From Oenanthe sinensis (Eukaryota; Streptophyta; Magnoliopsida; Apiales; Apiaceae), in NCBI GenBank assembly GCA_028671895.1, contig CM053794.1:36286501-36350500 (forward strand): a DNA stretch of 64,000 nucleotides, written 5' to 3'. The position numbers and the translations under genes were made by a program. Shown one piece after another: positions 24,830 through 37,341 of the stretch. Each line of letters begins with the position of its first letter. Within the stretch, counting starts at the first letter, position 1. The notes beneath the pieces were generated by a model, which worked only from the letters and a program-made list of their open reading frames with translations, was not told the DNA's origin and did not search any database.

Positions 24830-27480
24830 ACTGTTACTGTTGCTGCTTAAGCACTGTAATTCTGGGTACAGGGTATCAATTCAATTTGTTTTTTTTTCCA
24901 ATTCTTTTACTAGCAAAGTTTATTTAGGTAAAAATGAAGGTACCAAATAATTTTGCATCCTGGTTTTTTAGGGGTTCTTAATTTTTAAATAAATAATAAT
25001 AATTACTTTACAATATACCATTTTTTTGAAAAAATAAACTGTTTACGTACTGCATCATGCTATTACCCCTATCTTTTTAATCAGAATTAAAAAAAGAAAA
25101 TAAGAAAAACGGAGAAAAAGATAAATAGTATAATATAAGTAGTAATTTCCTATTTGAAGTCAAGGAAAAATAGTTTCAAAATTATCTTTCTAACTATTTT
25201 CTAACAATCCAACAAATACGAATTCTTGACAAGTGGTCTTGATTTTTAATTTTTTTTATTAGTGCAATATAATTTTTATAACAATATTTTATTGTACTTT
25301 CAACATTATGAATTTTATATATTATTTTAATTATTAATTTCCTTCTTGTTGCAAATTATTGTATTGAATAATAATTTTTATAATCACATATTTTTGTATG
25401 ATATTCACACAAATACATCAACAAATTGAGAATTTTTTTATCGTTAATCTTGAAACTCCAAATCCATTTACAAAATTTATAGGCATTGTAATAACATTAG
25501 CCAACATAAGATGCAAATAAGAATTTGCTTTCAAACGATCTAACATTTCCCTATGAATTTTTTTTCCATATACTTGAAATTGATAGGCATATAATTTTGT
25601 TTCAATTTACCGTCATGCAAAGAATGTTCGGGTTGCTTGACCACCAAGTATATTATGATAAAAATAGATATTCGTATACCTTTATCTTTAATACAAGTAG
25701 ACAAGTAGTTATTAATAACCGTCTATCTTCTAGTAAGAATCACTTGAGACTTGCAGGGGTCTGCGAGCTTGCATCACATCTCTAATTTGAACTTAGTAAC
25801 CCTTGTTTACACTTTAAGGCTTTAAGCACGCTGCTTCTACTCTAATCCGATGATTTATTATAAATTACTATAAGATGCATGCATGCTATCAATATCTTTT
25901 CCCGCCACTCGGTTCATGTACTTTGTAATTCGTGTCATTTTATATATTTTATAATTAATATTTCAATCTTTTTAATAATTATTATATAATTTATTTATTT
26001 TTAAATATTTATCACGTAATACTTATTAATTAGATATTCTATTGCATATTAAAAAAATAGTCTTTTAAAATATATTTGAAAGATAAAATTATAATCAATA
26101 CTATAAATTTTGCAAGGACTCAGGTATATAACTAAATTATTATAATAAATTTTGAAATGATGCTATCTCTCTGACCCTAGTTTATGTTCGTTTTTTTTCT
26201 TGAGAATATGAAGAACTAACCAAAAAACAGAGAGATAAAGAGCTATAAGCCCATATCAAAATAAAATGACAAAATTAAAAGGTCAAGAGTCCTAACATTT
26301 TTTAGTATTAATTTAATAATATATAATGTATTTATTTGAAACTTAATTATATTTTTAAAAATATATCTCACATAATTATTTCTAACATATATATACTTAG
26401 TTACATATATTCAAAATACAGATCAATTGTAAATTTGATTAACAATTAAATAAAAAATATGAAAATATCAATTTTTTAACATATGTTACTTTCATTTCAT
26501 CATGTGGTTTAAAAAGACTAGCACAAAAATATAATTCAAGAAAATAATATAATATGTTTGTATTAAGACCGGAAAAGAAATTTACAAGTATTTGATCGGT
26601 ATTAATAAGTGTTAATTATAAATATTAAACTAATTATTGGCAATATTTTTCATATGCCGTATACATGTTTAAAAAATTAACATACATGTTTAAAATCTAT
26701 CGAAAATATTTTTATTGAATATCATCAGATTTTAATGAGATTTTTTAAAATCCAAATTGAATATACCCCTATCTCTAAAATCCAAAAAAAAATCAATTGA
26801 ATACACCCCATTAAATATATATACCAAACCTTCAAAAAATTAGTGAAAGAGACTAGAAAATAATTATTCCCTCATTCACATTTTACATTTTACTTTTAAA
26901 AAAACACGTATATGAAAAAAAATTCATTAATATATATATATATATATATATATATTAATTGCAATAATTAAGATAGTTGCAATGTATAATTTTAATAATA
27001 TATTATTTTATATTAATTAATAATATAAGCCCCAATATTACTCTAGTGAATAAAGGGTTATTTTAAAAATTTATCTATAAAATTGTATGTAAATGATAAA
27101 TTATTTTATATTAATTAATAGCACAAGTACCAATATTCTAATTAAAACGGTAAATGATTATTTTAAAATTTTACCTAGACCCTAGTTGAAAAAGAGGATA
27201 ACATATGATTTTCCCACCTCAAAAATGACATATAAAATGGAATAAAAGAGAGATGAAAATTGAAAAGTAAATGGCCAACAAATAATCCCTTTGTTTTTGT
27301 TCTTTTTATAAGTGCTTTCACCTGGCATACATATTAAGTATTTAAGTGTTTTGACCGCATGATAAAATTAATTATTTTTACTATTTGGTCAAATCATAAA
27401 TGTACTGAAAATCAAAGCGACTCGTAAATAAAACGGACCGAGTACATATTAATACCACGTTTACATCACTCTCATCATTC
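24830..27480. other. Intergenic, AT-rich
   Basis: No gene is supportable. The 86-codon frame at 25525-25785 has no recognisable domain. The stretch contains an AT microsatellite at 26931-26955 and generally low-complexity DNA. Confidence 0.55.
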
Positions 27481-27669
27481 CCTAGAGAACTCTACATCGA
27501 TGTGAGCAATTAGCATTTCTCATATGTGAAACTAGTTCATCTATTTCGATATATTTCTGGACAAAACTTAGCACATACTCGGAGCATAGGCATTTAAGTT
27601 TGGTAGTCAGATGAAACATACAATTACAAAAATTGCAAAACTGATTATAGGTAATATTTGCTTGCAAGC

Positions 27670-30285
27670 TCAATTATGGGCTTTTGATTTCTTCCCTGCT
27701 CTTGGTTTCTTTCCTTTATTAACAGGCGATGCAAAGTCATCGTCTGACTCATTATCGATTTCATTATCGTCAGACTTCCCCTTCTTGGATGACTTGCCTT
27801 CGGATTTCTTTGTTGTAGTCTCCTCTGCTGAAGACATTATATTTCTTTTAACACCACTAGATTCCTTCTTCACGGTGACGACAACTTTCATTGGGGAAGC
27901 TAGTTTTTGCTGCTGTTTCATCTGCAATTTCCTCTGATAGACTTCATATGCCTCCTCGAAAGATAGCAAGCCAGACTCCATCATCCTGCAACACATTCAT
28001 ACATGAAATTCTTAATTCTCCACCGATTCTGATAAATACAAAGCTCTTTGAAAAAACTGTACAAACGCGCATAATTATTAACGTGAGAGCCAAACTGGCG
28101 TCTTTTACAAATATCAACAGGAGTGAGGTAGCTTGACAAAGCATGATATATATATAGTCTAAAAGCTTTAAAGTTTTATTATATTGATGTCTTTCTCTTA
28201 TTTAAATCATAGAAAAAAGTTTACTTCTTGAAATCCAACACTGACCAGGAGATGCATGCTAATATCTAGATTAACAATAGTAAAGACCAACCCTACAGGT
28301 GCTGCTACTGAAGGGTTGGTCCTGCTTTACGTAGTGAAAAAATCTGTGGTTAATTACACATGCTAGCATGGAAGATGGGTGGGTCAAGCATGATGCATAC
28401 ACCATTCATTGACAAATTTCCACTTTCTCCCAAGATAATGACACCAGTAAAAGGTAAACCAAATGCTAAAAGAAGCCACTATTGCTATAATTTCTAAAAT
28501 CAAACAGAATAGAAACAAGTTGAGTTATGAGAATTGGAATGTCATAATTTAAAGATATTGTGACCAAAAGAGACCCAAGAAAAGAATTACAGAACATATT
28601 AAAACAATAAAATATACATTTTGAGAGGTATTTAATTGCTTTAACTTGACAAAAGACAGTAAAATTCACATGCTTCCTCAATTGCAGTATATTCCCTCAA
28701 ACATTCTTTATCTGTGTGTTTATACACATGGATTACAGGCTGTGGCTGGTTGCCCCAAAATTTCTATGAGCATGCCATTAAAATCTATTAGTCTGTTAGG
28801 TAACGAAGTAAAAAACATAAATAAGAAGGCGATCAAAAGACTAGAAATAAACCCTATCCAAGAAATTTTTCCAATTTTGACAAACATCTGATAACAAGAT
28901 GCCTGTGGATCAGTAATGGTTATGATTTACAAAGACATTTAAATTGTTGCAGCTTATCATTAGCACGCGCACTACAGACTCAACATAATTAACTCAGCAT
29001 ACCACAAAACAATTTGAAGCAGCTCAACCAAGCAAATAGTAAATTACATAACAGACACATACACAGGGGTTATAATGGTACATACAACATCGATTTTCAT
29101 CTTGAGGTAAGTTTGGAAAGTTTGTCATGTATAAACATACAAGGCTCTGATAGCATGGTCAGTATAAACAAATTAGCTGTAAATGCTGGCCAGCATTAGG
29201 GATTAAGCATGAACAAAGCTCAATATATTTTACCAAATTACGATGCATGCAAGTTGTGCCACTTTTATACTTAAGAAATAATAATATCATAGTAAGTTCA
29301 ATAAACTAGTTTGTCTAACCAGCCACTATTTAATTTTAATTTAATAACCACACACTGTTTGCCAAACTACTTTTCCATGCCTAAATATTATATAACATGC
29401 AGTACATGTCTTGGTCCCATAATATGCCCACATGTTTAATTGGAACAAATCATTTGAGTTTTTCCATTCATCCCCTAGGCTAGCATATTGGCCAAATACC
29501 ATGAATTGAAGCTCTCACAAAAATACATTAAAACGATTTGAAGAAATGGGCTTAACCAAGGTACTCATCCATATATTGTACATGGAATTTGACCACACAG
29601 TAAAGAATAACAAATCGGAGTTGCAGTAAATATCGAATCAATTGGGTAAAAAAAATGTTACCAGAAAGCAGCCATCTCACTAGTAGGGACTTGCTTGGAC
29701 AAAGACTCGTAAAAAATCCTCAACGGATCTCTCTGAAAAAAATGAAAATATATAACAATGTAAGACAGCACCACTAATAGTCAAGATTAAAATTACCACT
29801 TGACCATGCAAATACATTAATAAATATAAAAGATAAAACAGGGTGAGAAATATGAGAGTACTTCATCAGGAGGGTCTCGTTTCTGGCCAGGCAAAGTGAA
29901 AATCTTCTTTTCCCTTTTCTTACCACCACCACCAACATTATTCTCGTATATTACCCCATTTAGATCATTAATTACCTCCCTATCCTCCTCCTTTTTTACT
30001 CTCTTTCTCTTCATGAAAAACATAACCCCGTTAAAAATTATTTATGGTTGAATCAATAAATAGTGGGGGGGGGGGGGGGGAAGGAACGTTGTGAATAACC
30101 TTGACGGAGTCGGTCTTTCCAGCGGTGGGCTTGGGCTTCTCGTCGATATCATCTTGAGATAATGGTTGTTGTGTTTTGGGTTTGGAATCTACAAAATCAT
30201 CATCGTCATTTTCTTCTTCTTTCTTGACCTTAGACTTACAGCCTTCCTTCACTCCTGAAGACATCTTTTTCTTAATTTCATTCAA
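27670..30285 (-). CDS. Lys/Glu-rich probable nuclear protein of unknown function
   Basis: Four exons (30285-30100, 30008-29862, 29732-29662, 27985-27670) splice in phase to 239 residues. The N-terminal third is charged, with KKEEENDDDDF. The conserved core is FTLPGQKRDPPDE (about 99-111), followed by RDPLRIFYESL and the segment ending MAAFWMMESGLLS, encoded across exons 3 and 4. The tail is basic and Ser/Lys-rich with GKKPRAGKK, resembling a nuclear localisation signal. I recognise the core as conserved among plant proteins of unknown function, but I do not know a role. The first ATG (30285) gives MNEIKKK before MSSGVKEG. The second Met (30264) may be the real start. Intron 3 is about 1.7 kb. 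A C16 tract on the sense strand lies just inside intron 1. Two TGGGCCCA promoter elements are upstream. Confidence 0.82.
30065..30080. repeat. G16 homopolymer in intron 1
   Basis: Sixteen consecutive G residues on the + strand (C16 on the transcribed sense strand) lie in the intron about 20 nt from the exon 1 donor. Length polymorphism and sequencing slippage are expected here. Confidence 0.9.
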
Positions 30286-30397
30286 TAAATTCGCAACTTC
30301 TATAGCGAGGGTTTTGTTTCAAAGAATCAGGAATGGACATGAATAGAAAGTCGGTTCCCATATCCCAGTACTGTTGTAATGTATGTTTGGGACCAAG

Positions 30398-30440
30398 TGG
30401 GCCCATTTACTAAAATTTGGGTCCAAATTTCCTGGGCCCA
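30398..30440 (-). promoter_or_regulatory. Two palindromic TGGGCCCA (site II) elements
   Basis: TGGGCCCA occurs at 30398-30405 and 30433-30440, about 115-155 bp upstream of the ATG at 30285. Site II (TGGGCC/T) motifs bind TCP factors and are common in promoters of growth-related and housekeeping plant genes. Confidence 0.55.
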
Positions 30441-30479
30441 TGGCTAAAATATTAAGTGGTAAAAATTTTAAATATGATT

Positions 30480-31600
30480 TTTGGAAAAATTAACTTTCAA
30501 AATATATATTACATAATTTATAGTTTTTTTTTTCAAATATACTAATCGACAAATTTTTATTGTTCTTTTTCAGTACTCTTGAAATGTTGGTTTCCTAACA
30601 TTTTTTCAATTTTTCAAAAGAGTGCAGAAAGTTATTAATAAAAAATATACTATTGTATTAATTAACTATAAAAACGAATAAATTTATGTCTCAAAACTTA
30701 TTATCTATAATTAGTTTAACAAAAATTATGACAACTTATTTTCCATTTATTTTACGTAAGCAAGCTAGATTTAAACTTCTTCTTTTTTTGACAGAAAGAT
30801 TTAAACTTCTTTTATATACTATGATCTATACTAGTAGCATTAAATAGAGAAAAAAGGTATTAAGTTTGAACATAAATTAAAATAACCTTATATTAATACT
30901 TTTTAACCTTAAAATATCTTATTTTAAATTTATTTATTAAAATTTTTCATGAGGAACATTTTTCTCATTTTGACTCCTAATTTTGCTTAACATTACCGTA
31001 AGAGCTTCAAATCCATTTATAATTTATTTACATCCGTGAATAATTTTTTTTGTTAAATTGGAAGTACAATATTATTCATAGATTGGCTACCTCTTTTTTT
31101 TTTCTCCCTTTTTTCTGATCCAAATGATATACGCACCTCATAATTAAATAAATATAAATATCTAATATTTTTATTTCACAACTAACAAGTACTATCCATT
31201 AGCAATAAAAAAAAAATCTGATGTTCATTGGTCTGACATTCGACAATTATACTCTAGTCGACTGAATGAATGCGACTCTGCCAGCCATGCTCCCTCTAAT
31301 AAAGAGAATATGTTTTAATGCATTGTATAAATGCATTTAAGTATATATTTGCATGATTTATACTAATCTATTTAAAATAAAGCTTTGATTGTCAAAGTAT
31401 ATGCATAGAATTGGTTCAATTATATATAAGCAAGTGGACCCTTATATAAAGTCCATCAATGATCAGTCCCGTCCATTGTAGCTGGTAGCTGGCTAACACC
31501 AGTCCCTTTCCCTTTTGCAGGTCGATGTTGCTCCAGCTAGCTTGCCTGATCAACTCTGACCCATATACGTCCCAATTATATATACAGCCATCACAATTGG
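30480..31600. other. Intergenic upstream of GASA gene
   Basis: AT-rich DNA with no supportable gene. The last few hundred bases are probably the GASA promoter. Confidence 0.5.
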
Positions 31601-31627
31601 AACTGAGCTCCACTTGAAAATTCTCTC

Positions 31628-31635
31628 TATATATA
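31628..31635 (+). promoter_or_regulatory. TATA box of GASA gene
   Basis: TATATATA lies about 58-65 bp upstream of the ATG at 31693, followed by a short leader without other ATGs. Confidence 0.6.
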
Positions 31636-31692
31636 CCACCGAGGCTGATCATTAGTTGATCATATCTTCAGTCTAAACTAGTCTTTAATTTA

Positions 31693-32227
31693 ATGGCCAT
31701 TTGTAAGTCACTAATTACTTTCAAATTTGTCATCATCTCTCTTCTTCTTGTGCAGGTTGTTGAGAGTGATACCATGTCGGTAAGATTTAATCTTTCATTT
31801 TACAACAAAGTTTCTCTTTAATCTCTCCTACTACAGATTTCTTCTTTCATGCCCTTTATATTTTTTTTCTTTAATTATTACAGATGAGCAGTGCAGACCG
31901 CTCTCTTCTCCAAAAAATAGGTTAATATCAATCATATGTTTAATTTGAGCACACTATAAATACACTCAGGGATTATTGTATAAAGAAATAGATATTACAC
32001 ATGCACGAGAACAATACTAATACATGGGTGCATGAATATATGCAGATTGCAGGGCAAAATGTACAGAGAGATGCAAGTTATCAGGAAGGCCAAACCTGTG
32101 CCACAGGGCGTGTGGGACTTGCTGTGGACGTTGCAACTGCGTACCTCCGGGAACTTATGGCAACTATGATGTTTGCCCCTGTTATGCTAATATCACTACC
32201 ACTGGCGGCAGAAAGAAGTGCCCTTAA
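31693..32227 (+). CDS. GASA1: GASA/snakin gibberellin-regulated cysteine-rich peptide
   Basis: Three exons (31693-31779, 31884-31920, 32046-32227) encode 101 residues. Residues 1 to about 25 form a signal peptide (hydrophobic FVIISLLLVQVV), so the product is secreted. A short variable linker follows, then the GASA domain of about 60 residues with all 12 conserved cysteines, including HRACGTCC, CNCVPPGTYGN and the C-terminal GRKKCP. The KIDC junction and the domain are closest in my recollection to Arabidopsis GASA1 (At1g75750), and the neighbouring genes agree with that. Family members respond to gibberellin and affect cell elongation, redox state or defence. The mature peptide forms six disulfides. 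The three-exon structure with splice sites placed before the domain is usual for the family. Exon 2 alone is only 37 nt. Confidence 0.95.
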
Positions 32228-32856
32228 TTAATTAATAATTTTTCATTATCCTTGATCTATATGTTTTACTTATTATCACGATTATCAGCCACTTGCAATG
32301 GATATACCATTGCAAATTTGTGTTATACATCAAATATTAATTATAAATGATCAGGGAGGGTTTGAATAAAAATTGTAAAAGTACACATCTAGATGAATCA
32401 GATCATCATTATGATGGTATGTAAGTTCAAAATGTTACGTGATATTCCTTGTGTAACCCTCTTTATAAATTCTCAGTTAATTAAATGTTGTTTTTGTTGT
32501 ATTTTAGTATGTCTAAATAATATAACGGTGAACTTGTAATTTTAGTGGTCCTTTATATATATACAAAAGTAGAGGATTAAGATGCTTTAGAAATATTTTA
32601 ATATATTTTTTATTTCATGATAAATTTAAAGTGTTCGAAACCTAAAACTGTGGGTTTGATAATACTTCATGATACTACATTATTTTGCTTTTTCTAACAA
32701 TGGTATTTAACTTTGATTTCTCTTAAAGTTATTACTATAAATTTCAATTTCTTTTCAATATTAATTTTTTTTAGTATAAGTTGTGTTATTTTCACAAAAA
32801 TTACCTAAAATTGTATATTATTTAAATTTAATATTTTAATGAAAATAAATTATACT

Positions 32857-32859
<3 letters not shown>

Positions 32860-32906
<47 letters not shown>
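32860..32906. repeat. AT dinucleotide microsatellite
   Basis: About 23 AT units, uninterrupted by eye. Confidence 0.9.
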
Positions 32907-32910
<4 letters not shown>

Positions 32911-33842
32911 ACAAACCTAGTTAAATTAAATTTATAATTGTTAACTTGCCAACAAGAAATATATAATTCAAATCTTATTATGAGAACTTATTTATAAAAA
33001 GATATATTTATGTTTATATAATTTATTTTATAAAGATTGATACTATTTATTTCAAATGCTATGTATTTGTGTCTTAAAAACTAAAAATTAGGGATGAGTA
33101 GAAGTCGAACCGTAGATCAAAACTAAATCGAAAACTATAAAAATCGCGCTGTTAGTTATCAATTTGGTTACAATTTTCAAATTTTGAGACCACGTCGTAA
33201 TAAGTTTGATTTTGATTTTTATACAAAGTCGAACCGATTAAAATCAAACTGCACCGTATTAATATATATATATTATTATTACTTTTAAGTTATTACAATA
33301 ATATACATTACAAATATATTTTATTAGTCAATAGATTACAGACAAAATACATATTCATAAATCTACGAGAAATATCAATGTACATGAATAAAAATACACA
33401 TTATAAATTATTATTTTCTTAAGACTGCGTCAACTCACGCACGCATGTATTAATTAAATGTATTCATTCTAAACAAAATTATTTATGTTCGTTTATTTTT
33501 ATTTTTATTAGTAATAATAATATTAATAATTTGTATATAAATTGATTGATGACATAAAATAATATCAAATTTATTATACTCTAATACAAAAATATTCATG
33601 TCTTTTTTGTATTTAAATGTAAATAAATATATATATAAATATATATATATTATAAAGTTTAAAATTGAAACTTCATTATTAAAACAACAAATCATAATTT
33701 TTAAAATCAAATTGAATTAATAATACTTGATTTGATTTTAAATTTTATTTTTAAAACCGTACTTAATTAATTTCTATGCGTTTTGAGTTTACAACTGCAC
33801 AAAATTGATGCCATTTGTGGACAAGTTTTACCGATAATCGAG

Positions 33843-35063
33843 GGGTTAAATAGCATTCTGGTCACTCAACTCAGTACTAACTTTCAATTGGGTCATCGCA
33901 CTCAAAAACCTTTCAGTCAAAACATTATGCATGTTAAAACTTTCAATCAAGTCATTAGACTTTAAAAATGTTAAATCTTTGACAGAAATCTGAATCAGCA
34001 GCTGAGTTGGTGATGAGTTGGCATGTACACCTCATATGTCCATTTATCCAACCCAAACACAGTTACTTATAACCCATGTATCCATCCCCTTTCTATATTA
34101 CATAATCAATTAATTTATCAATCTAAACTCCAAATTCATCAATCTTTCTAACCATCTCTCTCTCAACTCATCAATCCAATTCATCACACACATACACACA
34201 AGTCCCCATCTCCACCCAATTTCATAATTCCATCATCAAAATTCAAAAACCCAAAATCATCAAAACACACTATCTATACATACACACACATATACAAGGT
34301 TACATGATTGCATTATCAAACATCCTCAACCCCTCTCTCACAAGCCGATGAATCTTCAACTCCTTTCTCAATACGAATAGAAGCTGAATTTGCATAAGAT
34401 TGATGCATCATCATCTCTCCTTGATACAAAATACTCAGAAAATTCATACATACATCGAGGACTGTTGGGTTTGAGTTCTGTACAGACGGGATTGTAATTG
34501 CAGACAAGGGATGAAGGGTGATGGTTCGATCGGGTGACGATGAAGGGGGGTCGGTGTTTTCACGGTGGTTTTAGACTAGTTGTGAGGTCATTTTCCGTTG
34601 TGTTCTTGGGGGTAAAATTATTTTGTATTTGTGTGTGTAACGAAGAGATCGTGTGTGTAGATATAAGATGATTTGTGTGTATATTGGAGCAGGGAGGAGA
34701 AGAAGATCAGGGAGAATAAAATGGATGAAATATTTCCTTTTAATGTGTCAATTGGTTTTAAAATAGTTTAATGGGTTAGTTTGTTTTGGATTTGGTTGAT
34801 TTTGGTTTGTTGGATCATATTAACATATATTTGAGTCAAAAGTATGTGGCAACTGATTTGTATGGATAGAGAAGTTGATTTGGATGAATTTAATGGAGAT
34901 TTGTTAAAAATCATCGCGAGTTAACGGTGTTGAAAGTTTTTTTTAATTTCAATGATTTGACTGTAAGTTTTTAGTATATCAGTGATGTAATTGAAAGTTT
35001 TTTGAGTGTGATAGTCCAATTGAAAGTTAGTATCGAATTAAGTGACCAAAATGTCATTTAACC
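33843..35063. mobile_element. MULE-like element with long degenerate inverted ends
   Basis: The left end reads GGTTAAATAGCATTCTGGTC and the right end, on the reverse strand, GGTTAAATGACATTTTGGTC. Similarity continues over about 110-150 bp, including ACTAACTTTCAATTGG and CACTCAAAAA. Flanks share ATCGA, which may be the remains of a target duplication. The non-TIR interior (about 34020-34880) contains a C/A-rich block and a G-rich block unlike the surrounding DNA, but no convincing coding frame. It could be captured host sequence (Pack-MULE), which is unproved. Confidence 0.6.
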
Positions 35064-36260
35064 ATCGAAACGTGTTATTACAGTGGACGTGCGCGGCAGC
35101 ATAAAGAATTCTTTACTGTTTTGTGGATGCAAATTTCAAATACATTTATAATTGTGGGCCGAAGTGCCATCATTCGTATACTCTTCTCAAGTGTAATCAC
35201 GCTCCATGCATGAATGCCACGCCGTTACCAGAATATCAAATCATTATCCATAAACTCTTATCTTTATTATTCCTCTATTTATTAGTAGCTTTCATCCACT
35301 AATTACACTCCTGTCCCCGGCGCGTGTTAAACATGAATGCACCTTGAACAAGAAAAATGCTAAAGAGTTCAAAAATTGTATAAAATGTTGAGTTGTCACG
35401 TGAGAATCCGTCTACATACATATGCATCCACGAATTAAAATAACACACATATCATGTCACATCATTTGTTAAAAAAAAATTGAGACAATTTTTGTGTAGC
35501 TAGACATTACTCATTGAACAATTTCTCTATCTTTAAACTTATCGGTCACCATAAACTAAAAGCTAAACTTTATTTTGTCACATTGACTAAAAATGTAAAA
35601 ATAATAAACACCTATTTTATTTGTTAAAGTATATAATATACAAAATTTATAAAATAAAGTTAGAACTTTTTGTTATAAAAAATTTTGCATTCAATACCAT
35701 CAATACATAGAAAATATTTATCTACGCTTATTCTAAATAATAAGTACATATTTTCAAGTTAGAAAATTAGGATAAATTAGACGACCATAAAATTTTTATA
35801 ATTTGAAATACTTTTGATCAACTAACTACAGGTACAATAATTCTTGTAAGCGATCGACTAAAGTTGCATTCATGTGATAATGTGGTGTTGCCCCTAAATC
35901 GTGTTCTCAAATGTAAAAAAGAGGAAATAAATTAAAATAAATTCCTTTTCCCCTGATATTAAGAAAATTTTGATTTCAAATATATAAAATTATTTAAGAA
36001 TCTGAATTAAAAAGAAGATGCTTTTTGTATATACTGTATTATATAAGTAAAAGATAATTTTCCATGATTAAAATATGTATTTTCAAAAAAGGCCGGATGT
36101 ATAAATCACGGCTAACGCTAAACGCGTGAGTGATGAACACAATGTAAATGGCCAAAATCGAGAATCTGTCGGACCGTACAAATAAATATTAAATACAGTA
36201 TTACATTAAAAACAAAATAAAAGGGAGGAAACGAGTCTCCACTTCACTTGCAAGTGCTGC

Positions 36261-36289
36261 CACGTGTCTAAATACCACAGAGTCACGTG
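36261..36289 (+). promoter_or_regulatory. Two CACGTGT G-box/ABRE motifs
   Basis: CACGTG occurs at 36261-36266 and 36284-36289, each followed by T, in the same orientation 23 bp apart. They lie about 300 bp before the likely transcribed leader of the 37342 gene. Binding by bZIP or bHLH factors is the usual role of such sites. Confidence 0.45.
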
Positions 36290-36499
36290 TATTTCCATCT
36301 AATATATTAAAATTATTATTTGATGGTATAAAATAATGATAGAGCCGCTTTAATTGACGTGGATGACACGGTGGAAAATGATAATATCAGCTGTTGATCC
36401 AACGGCTGTGATGGGAAGCGATGATGAGAGAAAAAATACGAGTCACGAGAAGTGGTGTATTATAGTAACAAATCTTTCCACGCTAAAGATACATTCATT

Positions 36500-36973
36500 T
36501 ATCATCGACCCCGTTTACATATATACCCACACACATACACATGTAGAGAGAGACGAGACACACAGAGAGATTGTGTTTGTTTATTTGTAACCATTTCTCT
36601 ATCTCTCTACTCATTTTTTAGCTCTTTCGAGATTCGTGAATTCTATTTCCCGTGTCGCATATTTTAGTGTGTGAGTGTGTGTTTTGAGCTGATATTTGCA
36701 GTGATCTCGAATACTCCAATTAATTATCCAAGATCCGAAGATTATTATCTGGAATTTATGGTGGGTATATTTACATATCAACAATCATATAAGTATGTAA
36801 ATCAAAATTGTGGATTTGGGTTTAGTTATATGGATTTGAAGATTGTTAGAAGTGGTTGGTATTGTAAAAGAACCTGATGCTCTCAACACAAAAAGCACAA
36901 GCTTTGCTTCTTTTTACATTTCTTTCACTTTTTCTCTACCACCCCTCTTCTTCTTCAAACTAACATATAGAGA

Positions 36974-37005
<32 letters not shown>

Positions 37006-37340
37006 TTAGTACTATATGCATGTTTACATTCAGTTTCACTACTTTTTTGCCCCCTCCCCCTTCTTTACTGGTTTAATAATTACTACTACTATTATAGACA
37101 CATGTATTATACATACATACGTATAATAATAAAGCAAGAAAAAGTATTAACCAAAATCCCTTCCCCCCGGCTCTTTCTTGTCAACTTTCCGGCCAAGTCT
37201 ATTGTTAAAAATCAACCCCAATTGTTAAAGTGTTAAAATTTAATAAAGTTACATTTTTTTTTATTGTTTTTGGTTCTTGATAAACATGAGCCAGTTTATA
37301 TTTTTCAAGATGATCATGTCACTCGTGTTGTATTCACAGA
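36500..37340 (+). other. Likely 5' leader region with GA-rich tract and intron
   Basis: Pyrimidine/purine-asymmetric DNA includes a GA repeat at 36976-37002. An acceptor-like CAG ends at 37340, one base before the AATGGACAAG start context, suggesting an intron within the 5' untranslated region. No coding sequence was recognised. Confidence 0.4.
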
Positions 37341-37341
37341 A

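Larger units (their letters stand above)
32230..36240. other. Intergenic, repeat-rich
   Basis: No gene is supportable. The stretch contains an AT microsatellite (32860-32906), AT-rich DNA with scattered GAACCG/CGGTTC-like motifs (33090-33780) suggestive of a degraded transposon, and a large long-inverted-repeat element at 33843-35063. Confidence 0.5.

Noticed and set aside
34316..34507. Frame inside the MULE-like element as a captured gene
   Set aside because: Short, with no recognisable similarity. Only the compositional oddity is kept as a finding.
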